DNA of 50,303 nucleotides from JAWPMV01 sp038527215 (GTDB taxonomy: Bacteria; Bacteroidota; Bacteroidia; J057): NCBI GenBank assembly GCA_038527215.1, contig JBCBGC010000050.1, positions 1-50,303 of the forward strand, in the 5' to 3' direction. Below are positions 26,568 to 36,000 of the stretch, in pieces. Within the stretch, counting starts at the first letter, position 1; each line of letters starts with the position of its first letter. A program made the translations under genes and the position numbers. Below the pieces are notes generated by a model. The model saw only the letters and a program-made list of their open reading frames with translations. It ran no database searches and was not told the origin of the DNA.

Positions 26568-28013
26568 TCACAATTGTATAAAAATATTCTTGGGCTCCGT
26601 AAAAAATCGCAGGGCTTCCATGCCTCCTTCGCGCCCTACCCCAGACTGTTTTACCCCACCAAAAGGCGTTCGTAAATCCCTCACGAGCCAGCTGTTCACC
26701 CACACGATTCCGGCCTCCAGAGCGGCAGAGACCCGGTGAGCCCGCTGTAAATGGCTGGTCCACACCGTGGCCGAAAGGCCGTAAGCTGTACCATTGGCCA
26801 GGGCCAGGCCTTCTTCTTCTGTATCAAAAGGCATGATGGTCGCCACTGGACCAAAAATTTCTTCCTGGTTGACCCGACACTGCATATCCAGGTCAGCGAT
26901 CAGGGTCGGCTCCAGAAAATATCCGCCTGCGCAACGCTCATTGATCCGCGCGGGGATGTTTCCGCCACACAGAATGGTCCCTCCTTCTTCCCTGGCCAGC
27001 GCAATGTACTGCTGATCTTTCTCCCATTGGGGTTTTGAGACAATGGCCCCCACCTGGGTATCCGGGTCCTGAGGATCGCCGACTTTTATGGCTTTTACCC
27101 GCTCAGTGAGGTCCGCCACAAAGCGATCATAAATCGGGCGTTGGACCAGAATGCGCGAACCGCACAAGCAGATTTGCCCCTGATTGGCAAAAGCAGAACG
27201 AGCCGTCCCCGCCAGTGCCGCTTCATAATCTGCGTCCGCGAAAATCAGGTTGGCATTTTTGCCGCCCATCTCCAGCGATAACTTCTTGAACATCGGCGCT
27301 GCAATGGAAGCGATTCTTTTGCCTACTGCCGTACTCCCGGTAAAAGAGAGCATTTTTATGCCCGGATGTTGCACGATGGCCTCCCCTACTTCTGGCCCTT
27401 TGCCATGTACGATATTCAGGACGCCTGGCGGAAGCCCTGCTGCTATGCATACCTGGCTGAGTAAAAAAGCCGTGTAAGGCGTGACTTCTGAAGGCTTGGC
27501 TACCGCCGTATTTCCAGCCGCAATGGCTGGGGCTACTTTCCAGGTAAACAAATAAAGGGGGAGATTCCAGGGTGAAATCAAACCCGCCACGCCTAAAGGT
27601 CTTCTCAAGGTATAATTAAAGCCTTGCTGCCCCATGTCAAAGGTTTCTGAATGGAACTGCGTGATGGCTTGAGCGAAGTAGCGAAAATTGCTCACGGCCC
27701 GGGGAATGTCCACCTTGCGGGCCAGACTTAGCGGCTTGCCATTGTCCTGAGATTCTGCCGCGACAAACTCATCCATGCGCGCTTCAATCCCATCTGCGAT
27801 ACGCATCAGAATGGCAGCCCGCGCCTGAATATCCATGCCAGACCAGGCAGGAAATGCCGCTTCTGCCGCCTCATAGGCCCGACCGACAGTTGCCGCATCA
27901 CTATCCGGGACCTGCCCGAATACTTTGCCCGTAGCAGGCTCTATTTGGTCGAGATATTGTCCGTGGGAAGGGGGAAGCAGCTCCCCTCCGATGTAGTTTT
28001 GGAGGAAAATCAT
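26568..28013 (-). CDS. ALDH8-like aldehyde dehydrogenase (aminomuconic/hydroxymuconic semialdehyde type)
   Basis: 481 residues, full-length NAD(P)-dependent aldehyde dehydrogenase. Visible are SPWNLPLYLFTWKVAPA, FTGSTAVGKRI (NAD site), LSLEMGGKNANLIFAD with the catalytic Glu, GQICLCGSR with nucleophile Cys282, and EIFGPVATIMPF. The combination SLEMGGKNAN / QGQICLCGSR / WLVRDLRTPFGGVKQSGVGREGG resembles the 2-aminomuconic or 2-hydroxymuconic semialdehyde dehydrogenases of aromatic ring (tryptophan/catechol) degradation; the substrate is inferred. It lies 26 bp after the SDR gene, in the same leftward operon, and near a divergent deiodinase-like gene. Confidence 0.9.
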   Translation of the reverse strand: MIFLQNYIGGELLPPSHGQYLDQIEPATGKVFGQVPDSDAATVGRAYEAAEAAFPAWSGMDIQARAAILMRIADGIEARMDEFVAAESQDNGKPLSLARKVDIPRAVSNFRYFAQAITQFHSETFDMGQQGFNYTLRRPLGVAGLISPWNLPLYLFTWKVAPAIAAGNTAVAKPSEVTPYTAFLLSQVCIAAGLPPGVLNIVHGKGPEVGEAIVQHPGIKMLSFTGSTAVGKRIASIAAPMFKKLSLEMGGKNANLIFADADYEAALAGTARSAFANQGQICLCGSRILVQRPIYDRFVADLTERVKAIKVGDPQDPDTQVGAIVSKPQWEKDQQYIALAREEGGTILCGGNIPARINERCAGGYFLEPTLIADLDMQCRVNQEEIFGPVATIMPFDTEEEGLALANGTAYGLSATVWTSHLQRAHRVSAALEAGIVWVNSWLVRDLRTPFGGVKQSGVGREGGMEALRFFTEPKNIFIQL

Positions 28014-28039
28014 GAGGCGTCCTTTTTTCGGTAAAAATC

Positions 28040-28828
28040 TTAAATGCTTCCGGTGCGACCACCGTCTACCCGTAGGCTCACCCCGGTAACATAGCTGGCA
28101 GCCGGAGAAGCGAGAAAAGCCGCTACGCCAGCCGTTTCTGCCGGATCAGCAAAACGCCTGGCGGGAATTTTGGTTAGCAGGATTTCCTGCATTTCTTCCA
28201 CACTAATCCCCCGCTGGCTAGCCCAATTGTTGATCACGTATTCCAGACGAGGAGTAGCCGTCATGCCTGGTAGAATGTTGTTGACCGTGATGCCTTCCGC
28301 AGCCACTTCATTGGAAAGGGTTTTGGCCCAGGAAGCCACGGCTCCCCGGGTGGTATTAGATACGCCGAGCCCATCAATAGGAATCTTGACCGAAGTAGAA
28401 ATGATGTTGATGATCCGACCATAGCCAGCTGCTTTCATGCCTGGCAACACCGCCTGGGCCAGCAAGTGGTTGCAGAGCAGGTGCATATGATAAGCAGCCA
28501 GAAACTGCTCAGGCGTGGCCTGGGTAATGGGGCCTCCGGGAGGGCCTCCGGTATTATTGATCAGGATATGGAAGGCTTCGTGCTCCTTCAGGTAGGCCTG
28601 CACGGCGGCGCTTACCGCCTCTGGTTGAGAGAAATCTCCCAACAGATAGTCATGTGCCTGACCTTGGGGCTGAGGCAGGGAGGCCAATTTTGCTTTGAGG
28701 CTCTCTTCATTCCGAGCCAGCAGGGTCACCCGGGCTCCCTGAGCCGCTAATTCATGCGCAGTGGCTGCTCCGATTCCTTGGGTACTCCCCCCTACCAGGG
28801 CATTTTTTCCAGCTAAACTTATATTCAT
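28040..28828 (-). CDS. Atypical short-chain dehydrogenase/reductase lacking the Tyr-x3-Lys motif
   Basis: I start it at ATG 28828 (MNISLAGKNALVGGSTQGIG); the frame is open to 28885 but that would put it 16 bp from the divergent gene. Rossmann motif GGSTQGIGAA and structural NNTGGPPGGP are present, along with the C-terminal GVSLRVDGGR. Where classical SDRs have Tyr-x3-Lys, the sequence reads GLGVSNTTRGAVASWAKTLSNE (about 152-173), without that Tyr and Lys. The upstream Ser (ISTSVKIP) is retained. It may be a non-classical reductase or have a structural role. First gene of the SDR-ALDH operon. Confidence 0.88.
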   Translation of the reverse strand: MNISLAGKNALVGGSTQGIGAATAHELAAQGARVTLLARNEESLKAKLASLPQPQGQAHDYLLGDFSQPEAVSAAVQAYLKEHEAFHILINNTGGPPGGPITQATPEQFLAAYHMHLLCNHLLAQAVLPGMKAAGYGRIINIISTSVKIPIDGLGVSNTTRGAVASWAKTLSNEVAAEGITVNNILPGMTATPRLEYVINNWASQRGISVEEMQEILLTKIPARRFADPAETAGVAAFLASPAASYVTGVSLRVDGGRTGSI

Positions 28829-28901
28829 GGATAAAGGTTCTTTTTTTGCCAACGGGGAATTTGCCATTTTCCCTTCCCATTTCAAAAGCTAATAAATCTT
28901 C

Positions 28902-29567
28902 ATGCAGGAACAAGCTTTTATTCCATATTCAAAAGAGACTTACGAACCGGAGGAAATGCTCCAAAAGGCTTCCGACTATCATCAGTGGCTGGATCAGCGA
29001 CGCAGCCTTAGAGAATTTTCCGATCGACCCGTCCCCAGAGAAGTGATCGAACAGCTGATCATGGCTGCCTCCACCGCTCCTTCCGGGGCCCATAAGCAAC
29101 CCTGGACCTTTTGTGCGGTAGGAGATCCCGCCTTGAAAAAGCGCATCCGGGAAGAAGCCGAGAAAGAGGAATACCGAAATTATCATGGCCGGATGTCTGA
29201 GCGATGGCTGGACGACCTCAAAGTTTTCGACACCAACTGGCACAAACCCTTTCTGGAGATTGCGCCCTGGCTCATCATTGTCTTTCGGCGGATCTATGAA
29301 TGGGAGGGAGAACAAAAACACAACAACTATTATGTCAATGAGTCCGTAGGCCTGGCCAGTGGAATGTTGCTGACGGCTATTCATCACGCGGGCCTGGTTG
29401 CCCTCACCCACACCCCCAGTCCCATGAACTTCCTGAGCAGCTGCCTGGACCGCCCCGCCAATGAAAGGCCCTTCCTCCTTATTCCCGTGGGCTATCCCCC
29501 AGAACCGGCCCAAGTACCCGTGTTGAAGCGCAAAAAATTGGACGATGTGGCTGTTTTTTTCGAATAA
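28902..29567 (+). CDS. Iodotyrosine-deiodinase-like flavoprotein (nitroreductase superfamily)
   Basis: 221 residues, FMN-dependent nitroreductase fold. RRSLREFSDRPVP and STAPSGAHKQPW are the FMN-binding signatures. The residues that grip the iodotyrosine zwitterion in IYD (human Glu157, Tyr161, Lys182; spacing +4, +25) are present as Glu90, Tyr94 and Lys115 with identical spacing, one less than the numbering I recall for the Haliscomenobacter hydrossis enzyme (91/95/116). It likely removes halogen reductively from halotyrosine-like phenols. No signal peptide, so cytosolic, unlike the membrane-anchored animal forms. Divergent from the SDR-ALDH operon across 73 bp that must hold both promoters. 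Confidence 0.9.
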   Translation: MQEQAFIPYSKETYEPEEMLQKASDYHQWLDQRRSLREFSDRPVPREVIEQLIMAASTAPSGAHKQPWTFCAVGDPALKKRIREEAEKEEYRNYHGRMSERWLDDLKVFDTNWHKPFLEIAPWLIIVFRRIYEWEGEQKHNNYYVNESVGLASGMLLTAIHHAGLVALTHTPSPMNFLSSCLDRPANERPFLLIPVGYPPEPAQVPVLKRKKLDDVAVFFE

Positions 29568-29576
29568 GCTGCGCAG

Positions 29577-29619
29577 TTGGTCAATTTATTTTCTTTTAGG
29601 TCGTAGAAAATTTGACCAA
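29577..29619 (+). other. Interrupted inverted repeat after the deiodinase-like gene
   Basis: TTGGTCAA-TTT-ATTTTCT pairs with AGAAAAT-TTGACCAA over 15 bp with a 3-nt bulge and a 10-nt loop. It lies 9 bp past the stop, with no T-run. It may be a terminator variant or an RNA-stabilising stem. Confidence 0.45.
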
Positions 29620-29748
29620 TAATGAAGAAATCCTGACCATACTTACGGCTTAATTATCCATTTACGTAAAAATTCACCTTTCGAGGGGATTCCCTTGTTG
29701 AACTGGGCTGATTTTTGATCTGTTTTTGCGGAAGTAATTGGTTAACTT

Positions 29749-29765
29749 ATTCGCGTATTGCGAAT
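29749..29765. promoter_or_regulatory. Possible operator before the winged-helix gene
   Basis: ATTCGC - GTATT - GCGAAT, perfect 6-bp arms, 17-35 bp ahead of the candidate starts of the HTH gene. Short enough to be chance; suggested by analogy with autoregulated AbiEi-type regulators. Confidence 0.3.
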
Positions 29766-29799
29766 TCCAAATGTCACCTTCATGCGGAAACATAATGGC

Positions 29800-30315
29800 A
29801 TGCGACCACAAGACGTGGTCATTTTATTAAAAATCATCTCTTTGGGCGACACCTATTGGCGGTATTCAGATATTGCCAAAGGGCTCCACATGAGCCAGTC
29901 CGAAGTAGCTGAAGCCCTCAACCGCTCTTATCTTGCTCGTCTTGTAGATAATTCTAAAAAGAAGGTATTCCGCTCATCTTTTATGGAGTTTTTGACCTAC
30001 GGGGTAAAATATGTCTTTCCAGCCCAGCCTGGTGCCATGACCCGTGGGATTCCTACGGCCCACTCGGCCCGCCCCCTTTCAGAAATGATCATCGGCGGGG
30101 ATGAAACCTATGTGTGGCCCAGCCCGGTGGGCAACATGCGCGGACAGGCAATCGCCCCTTTATATCCTTCAGTAGTTAAAGCCATCAGGACGGACCCTAA
30201 ATTATATGAGATGCTTTCTCTGGTTGACGCGATCCGGGTGGGTCGGGCCAGAGAACAAAAACTCGCTATCGAGGAACTGGAAAAAAGAATCAAGGAAAAT
30301 GTCTATGCAGGCTAG
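29800..30315 (+). CDS. Winged-helix/MarR-like DNA-binding protein, partner of the nucleotidyltransferase
   Basis: About 171 residues from ATG 29800; ATG 29782 and TTG 29758 are in frame but have poor ribosome sites, and the conserved-looking part begins at MRPQDVVILLKI. Residues 3-65 form a helix-turn-helix (YWRYSDIAKGLHMSQSEVAEALNRSYLARLV). The rest (FLTYGVKYVFPAQPG, RGIPTAHSARPLSE, LVDAIRVGRAREQKLAIEELEKR) ends in a charged helix that could contact the partner. The stop overlaps the start of the next gene by up to 17 bp, the translational coupling typical of regulator/effector pairs. It may repress the operon and/or act as the antitoxin-like partner; this is inference. Confidence 0.78.
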   Translation: MRPQDVVILLKIISLGDTYWRYSDIAKGLHMSQSEVAEALNRSYLARLVDNSKKKVFRSSFMEFLTYGVKYVFPAQPGAMTRGIPTAHSARPLSEMIIGGDETYVWPSPVGNMRGQAIAPLYPSVVKAIRTDPKLYEMLSLVDAIRVGRAREQKLAIEELEKRIKENVYAG

Positions 30316-31003
30316 CAAAATGGACATGCTCCAGCGGCTCGCTGCTGGATTCGGCCCTCTGGTCAATAAAATCGTCTTTATGGGAAGCGCGACCCTGGAC
30401 CTGTATGTCACAGACCAGGCCGCCCCTTCCAACCGTCCTACGGAAGAGATTGATTGTCTCGCCACGATGCCGATTGGTGAGTTCTGGGACTCTCTCCCTC
30501 AACTGGAAGCGGCAGGTTTTGAACGAACCCCTCAGGAGGATTCGCCTTTTCCCAAGTGGAACCTACAGGGTATCAAGGTGAACCTCTTTCCCTTACAAAC
30601 GGAAGCTCTCGGCTACTACAATAAGTGGTACGAAGAGGGGCTGTTTCATGCCCAGCCTTATACCTTAAGTGATGGGCAGGAAATCCGCATTTTTCATCCG
30701 GTATATTATCTCGCGGCCAAGGTAGAAGCCTTTATCCAACGGGGTAATATGGATTTTCGGAACAGTGTGGATTTTGAAGACATCATGTTCATGATGGATT
30801 ACCGGCAGGAACTGGTCAAAGACATTCAGGCCGCTTTTCATGAAGTGAGAGGGTATATTCGGGACCATTTCAGGACCTTTCTAAAGCATCCTGACCTGGA
30901 AGAAGGGATCTACTGGCATATGCCTTTTTCAGCCGGAGAAGGAGCCGTGGAGAAAATTTTCCAGACGATGCGGCAGATCGCTGAGTACGAGATGGCCTCT
31001 TAG
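30299..31003 (+). CDS. Nucleotidyltransferase-like protein (AbiEii-like)
   Basis: About 234 residues from ATG 30299 (or 30305, 9 nt after AAGGA); the open frame extends upstream inside the previous gene but is not coding there. N-terminal NTase motif: VFMGSATLDLYVTDQ followed by RPTEEIDCLA, comparable to the GG(T/S)AL...R.S.DLD motif of AbiEii/MNT enzymes. C-terminal motif LAAKVEAFIQRGNMDF...DFEDI matches the Lys...Arg...Asp pattern of AbiEii. Such proteins transfer nucleotides to tRNA or proteins and act in toxin-antitoxin or phage-defence pairs. Coupled to the HTH gene; its stop is 1 bp from that of the convergent DksA-type gene. Confidence 0.75.
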   Translation: MSMQASKMDMLQRLAAGFGPLVNKIVFMGSATLDLYVTDQAAPSNRPTEEIDCLATMPIGEFWDSLPQLEAAGFERTPQEDSPFPKWNLQGIKVNLFPLQTEALGYYNKWYEEGLFHAQPYTLSDGQEIRIFHPVYYLAAKVEAFIQRGNMDFRNSVDFEDIMFMMDYRQELVKDIQAAFHEVRGYIRDHFRTFLKHPDLEEGIYWHMPFSAGEGAVEKIFQTMRQIAEYEMAS

Positions 31004-31004
31004 A

Positions 31005-31358
31005 TTAACGTCCTTTCCGGGCACAGCTGATGCATTGAGTACTCTCCGGCATGAAGAGCAATCTTTCAAACCGGATGGGCTCTCCACAGCTGACACATAA
31101 TCCCAATTCGGACTGTTCCGATTTGTCCAGGGCCTTCTCCAATTTTTGCAGACGGGCTTTGGCAGACCTTAATGCCGCTTCATTTACCGAACGATTATTG
31201 ATCGCATCCATGCGACTGACTCGCCCGATGGCGTTATCGGGGGCAATGGGTTTGGTGAGCTCTTTCAGCTCGTCAATATGCTCTTTCACCTCGCTGATCT
31301 TCAGCAGGATTTTTTCCTTGATCTGTTGGTTCTGGTCTGATGATAAAGGTCCGCTCAT
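31005..31358 (-). CDS. TraR/DksA-family zinc-finger protein
   Basis: 117 residues. An N-terminal coiled coil (IKEKILLKISEVKEHIDELKE...RLQKLEKALDK) is followed by a C4 zinc finger CVSC-x17-CISC near the C-terminus (GLCVSCGEPIRFERLLFMPE). This is the DksA/TraR architecture that inserts into the RNA polymerase secondary channel. It is shorter than E. coli DksA (151). It lies 56 bp after the M50 protease gene on the same strand. Confidence 0.9.
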   Translation of the reverse strand: MSGPLSSDQNQQIKEKILLKISEVKEHIDELKELTKPIAPDNAIGRVSRMDAINNRSVNEAALRSAKARLQKLEKALDKSEQSELGLCVSCGEPIRFERLLFMPESTQCISCARKGR

Positions 31359-31414
31359 ACCCAGGTATTAAAAATGGCGAAGCTATAAGTTAGGCAATTC
31401 TACGGAAGGCCTGA

Positions 31415-32713
31415 TTAGCCAACCACCCCCAGCGGGGTAGGGGTAAAGCAGAGGATGAAGATAAGAATGGCCAGCCAGCCCAGGACTTTTCGTCCCGGAC
31501 TCACCCGATGCTCTATCCAGGCCCGCGGATGATCCAGGCCGACGAAGCGCATCACCATCCAGGTGTAGACCAGCCAGATAGCATTGGGTTGAAGCTCCGG
31601 GAAATTCCAACTCAGCATAACCTGGGTGGATAGAATGATTAAAGCAGATAGAAAAGCCTCCTTCCAGAGGGGACGTCCCAGCATTTTGATCAATACCCAC
31701 CAGACAAACAGGCCGTAGAAACTCACCATGACCCATTCTGTCCAGCCACTGTTGCGAAAATTCATAAAGCCAGTCCCGCCCAGATAGAGCAGGACAAAAA
31801 CGGCTCCACGCGCAATCCTCCCGGCTACTTTTCGACCGAACATGCCATACATCACATGCCCTCCGTCTAACTGGCCCATCGGCAGTAAATTCAAAGCCGT
31901 AAAAAATAAGGTAAGGTAGCCCACAAATAAATACGGATAGCGAATCACATCAAACTGCGAGGGAATCTGCGTCGGGTCTTCCGGCAACCAGTTTTTCAAC
32001 CATTCATATAAGAGACTGCTGCCAGCATAAAAAGCCAGGGCCTGCCCCTCCCCTTCCGGAGATCCGGCATTTTCTTTTTCTATAAAGGCAATCAACTCTT
32101 CTGGCTCCGGCACCTCCCCAAAGACCTCTACATACACCGGCTCTTTTTCCAAAATGAAGGCTTCTTTCTCTGGTAAGTGTGTAAAGCCATAGACCAGCAG
32201 AAAGATCGAAACCACGAAGCCTGCCAAAGGCCCCGCAATGCCGATGTCATAAAACTTCCGGGTACTATCTGGAACCTGCCTGAGGCGGATCACTGCCCCG
32301 AAGGAACCAATGTTGAATAAGCCAGGAATGGGAATAAAAACTGGAATAAAATAGGGAAGGGAGCTTTTCACCTTGTGATAGACTGCCGTGAAATAATGCC
32401 CAAACTCATGAAAGGCCAGAAAGGTCATGAAGGACACCGCATAAGGCAATCCTAACCAGATTTCGGATAGCCGGAGTTTGTACGCTTCAGGAAAGTCCTC
32501 TATCCCCCAGCTCAGCCAGTAGCGGCCGCTGTATAATTCAGCCCCAGCCAGCAGCATGGTCAGAAAGCTTAACCCAAAAAGGAGGATTTGCAAAGCTAAG
32601 GTTCGCCCATTACGCTGTCTGCGCCTTAACGGCTCTTGCATATAGCGGAAAAATTGAGATTGGTTTTTCGGCGGATTGAAGTTAGAAGAATCTGACAGGA
32701 GCTGCAAGTACAT
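31415..32713 (-). CDS. Site-2-type (M50) intramembrane metalloprotease
   Basis: 432 residues, polytopic. The zinc motif HEFGH is in LAFHEFGHYFTAVYHKV (about residue 100) and the third ligand in LLPMGQLDGGHVMYG. FNIGSFGAVIRLRQVPDSTRKFYDIGIAGPLAG is characteristic of the S2P-like peptidases of Bacteroidota and cyanobacteria. About 70 extramembrane residues rich in Glu lie in the middle (KEPVYVEVFGEVPEPEELI...). It probably cleaves membrane proteins, for example anti-sigma factors, but no such substrate gene is adjacent. Followed after 56 bp by the DksA-type gene. Confidence 0.9.
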   Translation of the reverse strand: MYLQLLSDSSNFNPPKNQSQFFRYMQEPLRRRQRNGRTLALQILLFGLSFLTMLLAGAELYSGRYWLSWGIEDFPEAYKLRLSEIWLGLPYAVSFMTFLAFHEFGHYFTAVYHKVKSSLPYFIPVFIPIPGLFNIGSFGAVIRLRQVPDSTRKFYDIGIAGPLAGFVVSIFLLVYGFTHLPEKEAFILEKEPVYVEVFGEVPEPEELIAFIEKENAGSPEGEGQALAFYAGSSLLYEWLKNWLPEDPTQIPSQFDVIRYPYLFVGYLTLFFTALNLLPMGQLDGGHVMYGMFGRKVAGRIARGAVFVLLYLGGTGFMNFRNSGWTEWVMVSFYGLFVWWVLIKMLGRPLWKEAFLSALIILSTQVMLSWNFPELQPNAIWLVYTWMVMRFVGLDHPRAWIEHRVSPGRKVLGWLAILIFILCFTPTPLGVVG

Positions 32714-33021
32714 CGCCTTTGGTCAGATTTAAGCCTTCACATTCCAGCCTACAAAAACACACATTTTTCGTCCAAAACATTACAGAGAATGCTTATTCGC
32801 AAAATGCAAACCAAATTTCTTTCTCTTCGATTTACCTAATTCCCGAGACTCATAAATTACTGAAAATCAAATACTTAAAATAAGCTAACTTACAATCGCA
32901 ATATCCGAACCATGGAGATTCCTTTGGCAAAAAGCCCGTTCTGGCACGAGTATTGAGCTTTTTATAACAGCTTATTTCCTGCTTTCCCTAAGATCAACCC
33001 TGGTCAAATCTGGCTTCTACG
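32714..33021. other. Intergenic region between divergent M50 and TPR genes
   Basis: 308 bp, AT-rich, without genes or notable hairpins. It must hold both promoters; no clean TTTG/TAnnTTTG pair was found. Confidence 0.5.
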
Positions 33022-36000
33022 ATGGACAAAAAGAGCGTTCCTCTGATTTTCCTTGCTCACGCCAACAAATCCAGAAAGAAAAAAGGGACTCAGTCTTTGA
33101 AGAAAAGGGCTGAAGAGCTAAATCAATTGCTCCACACCTCCCTTAATCCTCCTCTCTCCCGCCTCCTTAAAGCCGGCAGTGATGGAGCTCCTTTTTTACA
33201 TGAACTCTGCAACGAAAGCCATCCTTTGGAAGGCTTAGAAGTACTTCACCTTCACCTGGACCCTGCCGGAGAAGGAGAATGGTTTCTAAATGCCCCGGCT
33301 GGCAAGCGAAATCCTGCCGATTGGGATCAGATGTTTTTTGATCACCTGCCAGCGCTTTCCTTGGTTTTTCTGGATGGAGGAGCGGACCTGGATTTGGTGG
33401 AACGATTTATTTTTGCGGGTGCCCCTGCGGTCATGGCCATTACCGGCTCCTCTGACCAGCCCGAGGCGCAGGCTTTCCGAAAGCATTTTTATGCGCTTTG
33501 GTCCAGCGGTGAGCCCTTGCAGAAAGCCTTTGACCAGGCCAATCAAGTAGCAAAAACCGAGCATACTTCCTTCGAGATTCCCAATGATCCTTATGAATAC
33601 TGGGAGGTAAAAGCCAAACTCGAAGAACAAGCCTTCCAATCAGGCCTATATTTTCATTCTTCCAAAGTGGCAGGCCTTAGCCATGTACTGATGCATGGTC
33701 CTGCCCCAATCGCGCTTGCACCAAAGGAAACCTCCGCGCCTGAGCCGGCCATCCTGCCTCCCTCAACCCCGGTTGAAAGCAACATGGGGGAAAAAGTGGG
33801 AGCAGAAGTGGCCCCGGAAAAAAAGCCTCCAGCCAAGGAAAAAGAAATCTCTAAGGCCCCGGTAGAAAAGAAACCGGAGGCACCCGCAGAGATCCCTTTA
33901 CCAGCGCCCGTCGCTGAGAAATCAGAAGAAAAGAAGGAGCCGATTCCCGTAGTCGCTAAGAAGGAAGAAAAAGCTGGTCCGGAAGAAAATTCCAAACCAG
34001 TACCACAAGTAGAAAAAGCAGTTGAGGAGTCCAAAGAACCAGTGCCAGAACTGCTGGTTGAAAGCCCGGCTGTACCTGTGCCTGTAGAGGCCAAAGAACC
34101 GGCGGAAAAAATCATCCTTCCGGCTAAGGAAGATTCGCCGGAACCTTCCCTGATCACCCAGAAGCTTATTCAAAGCCGAGAACTGGGACCAGGAACTTTG
34201 GTGAGAAACTGGCAGCAGGTTCGCGAAAGAGAGAAGCAGGAAATTCAGGCCAAATATAAAACGGAATCCAAGCCTCAGGAACCTGCGGTGGAAGAGGTCA
34301 CGCCCGTTCCCGTACAGGAAGAGCAGGAAAAAGAACCTATTCAGGAAAAGGAACCTATTGTGGTATCCCCGGCGCCTGAGCCCACCCTTCCCGTAGTAGA
34401 AACCATCATTCCGGAAGTAGTAGAGGAGATTCCCGAAACACCGCCTGCACCGAAAGAAGAGATTCCAACGCCTGAACCTACGGCAGAACCGGAGGCTCAG
34501 CCTTATACGGCCTCCTATGCAGAGCCGGAAGTAGAACCTCAGACACCACCTACGCCTTCCCGCAATCGGATGAACTGGAAAATGATTGCGGGCATGTTTG
34601 TGGGGGTAGCCGCTTTGATTACCCTGGCTGGCTTCTACGTGAACATGAATTCCGTCAATCGCAAGCCGGACGTCAAAAGCGGTGGCTACCTTACTGCCTT
34701 TGATTCTCCTCATACCTTTAATGTTCTGCTGTTACCTTTCCGTCCCTATCCCAATTGTATTGCTGAAGAAGCTTACGATGAAACCAGTGTTAGGGACCGC
34801 TTGAACATGCTCAAAGAAAGTGAAGAAATGGGCATCCGGGTAGCCTTCCTCGATGAAGGCGCCTGCCCACAAAGCAGCGAAGAAGCCCAGCGTATTGGAG
34901 AAGTGTACGGCGCGAATCTGGTGGTATGGGGTAATTATCCCCTGGCCCGTAAGGATTCCAATCGTATCCATGCCCGCTACATTTCTCTGGCCAGAGCCGC
35001 AGAGTATGAGACCAATCGCCTGGAAGATCTGGGCGGCAGGGCCTTTAGCGATATTTATGAGTTGCAGGAAGGGAAAATGGTGGGACAGGTAGAAGATATC
35101 GTCTACTGGCTGCTTTCCATCGTTCATCTCAAAGGAGAAGATTACCAGGCGGCCCTCTCTTATCTGAATCAAATCCCGCTGTTGGAAACCCGTGAAAACA
35201 GCACCATCTATCATATGCTCGCCAAGTGCTATCAGGGCCTCGGCATGGTGGATGAAGTCATCCGGTCATACAATGATGCGATCCGCATCAATCCTAATGA
35301 TGCCAATGCTTTTCACAACCGTGGCGTGATCTATCACCGCCTCCGCCAAAATGATCAGGCCCTGGCCGATTACCTGGAGGCGCTCCGGCTCAACCCGCAT
35401 CATATGAAAGCGCACTATAACCGGAAAATATTGCTGGAAGGGGAATTGGACCAAGATCAATATCTGGACATGGATGAGCAGGTAGTGAATAGCGAGCTTC
35501 CTTACATTCGCGAACCGGGTGAACTTCCTCCCGGCATGGCCAATCCCACCACTCCTGGCCTGGAGGGCATTGCTTCCAGAGGAGCCGAAGAGGAAAGCAA
35601 GCTCCCCCAAAATGCAGAAGAATGGCACCGGGCTGGCTTACAGTATGCCCGCAATAACCAATATCCCAAAGCCATTGAGGCTTTTACCAAGGCGATTCTT
35701 TCTGACCCCAATCATATGCTGAGTTTCGCCAATCGAGCCAAAGTGTATGAGAGAGTGGGGAAATTAGATCAAGCGGTAGAAGATTATAACAGTGCCATCT
35801 CCCAGAATAGCAGCCGGGCAGACCTTTACCGGCACCGGGCCTATATCTATGAGCGGCAAAAGAAATATTATCATGCCATCGACGACTATACGCAGTTGGT
35901 GGCGCTGAACAGCCAGGACGCGCAAGCCTACCTGTATCGCGGCAAAGCCTATCAGTATGTCAAGCGAAATGACAAAGCCATTGAAGACTTTGAGCGAGCC

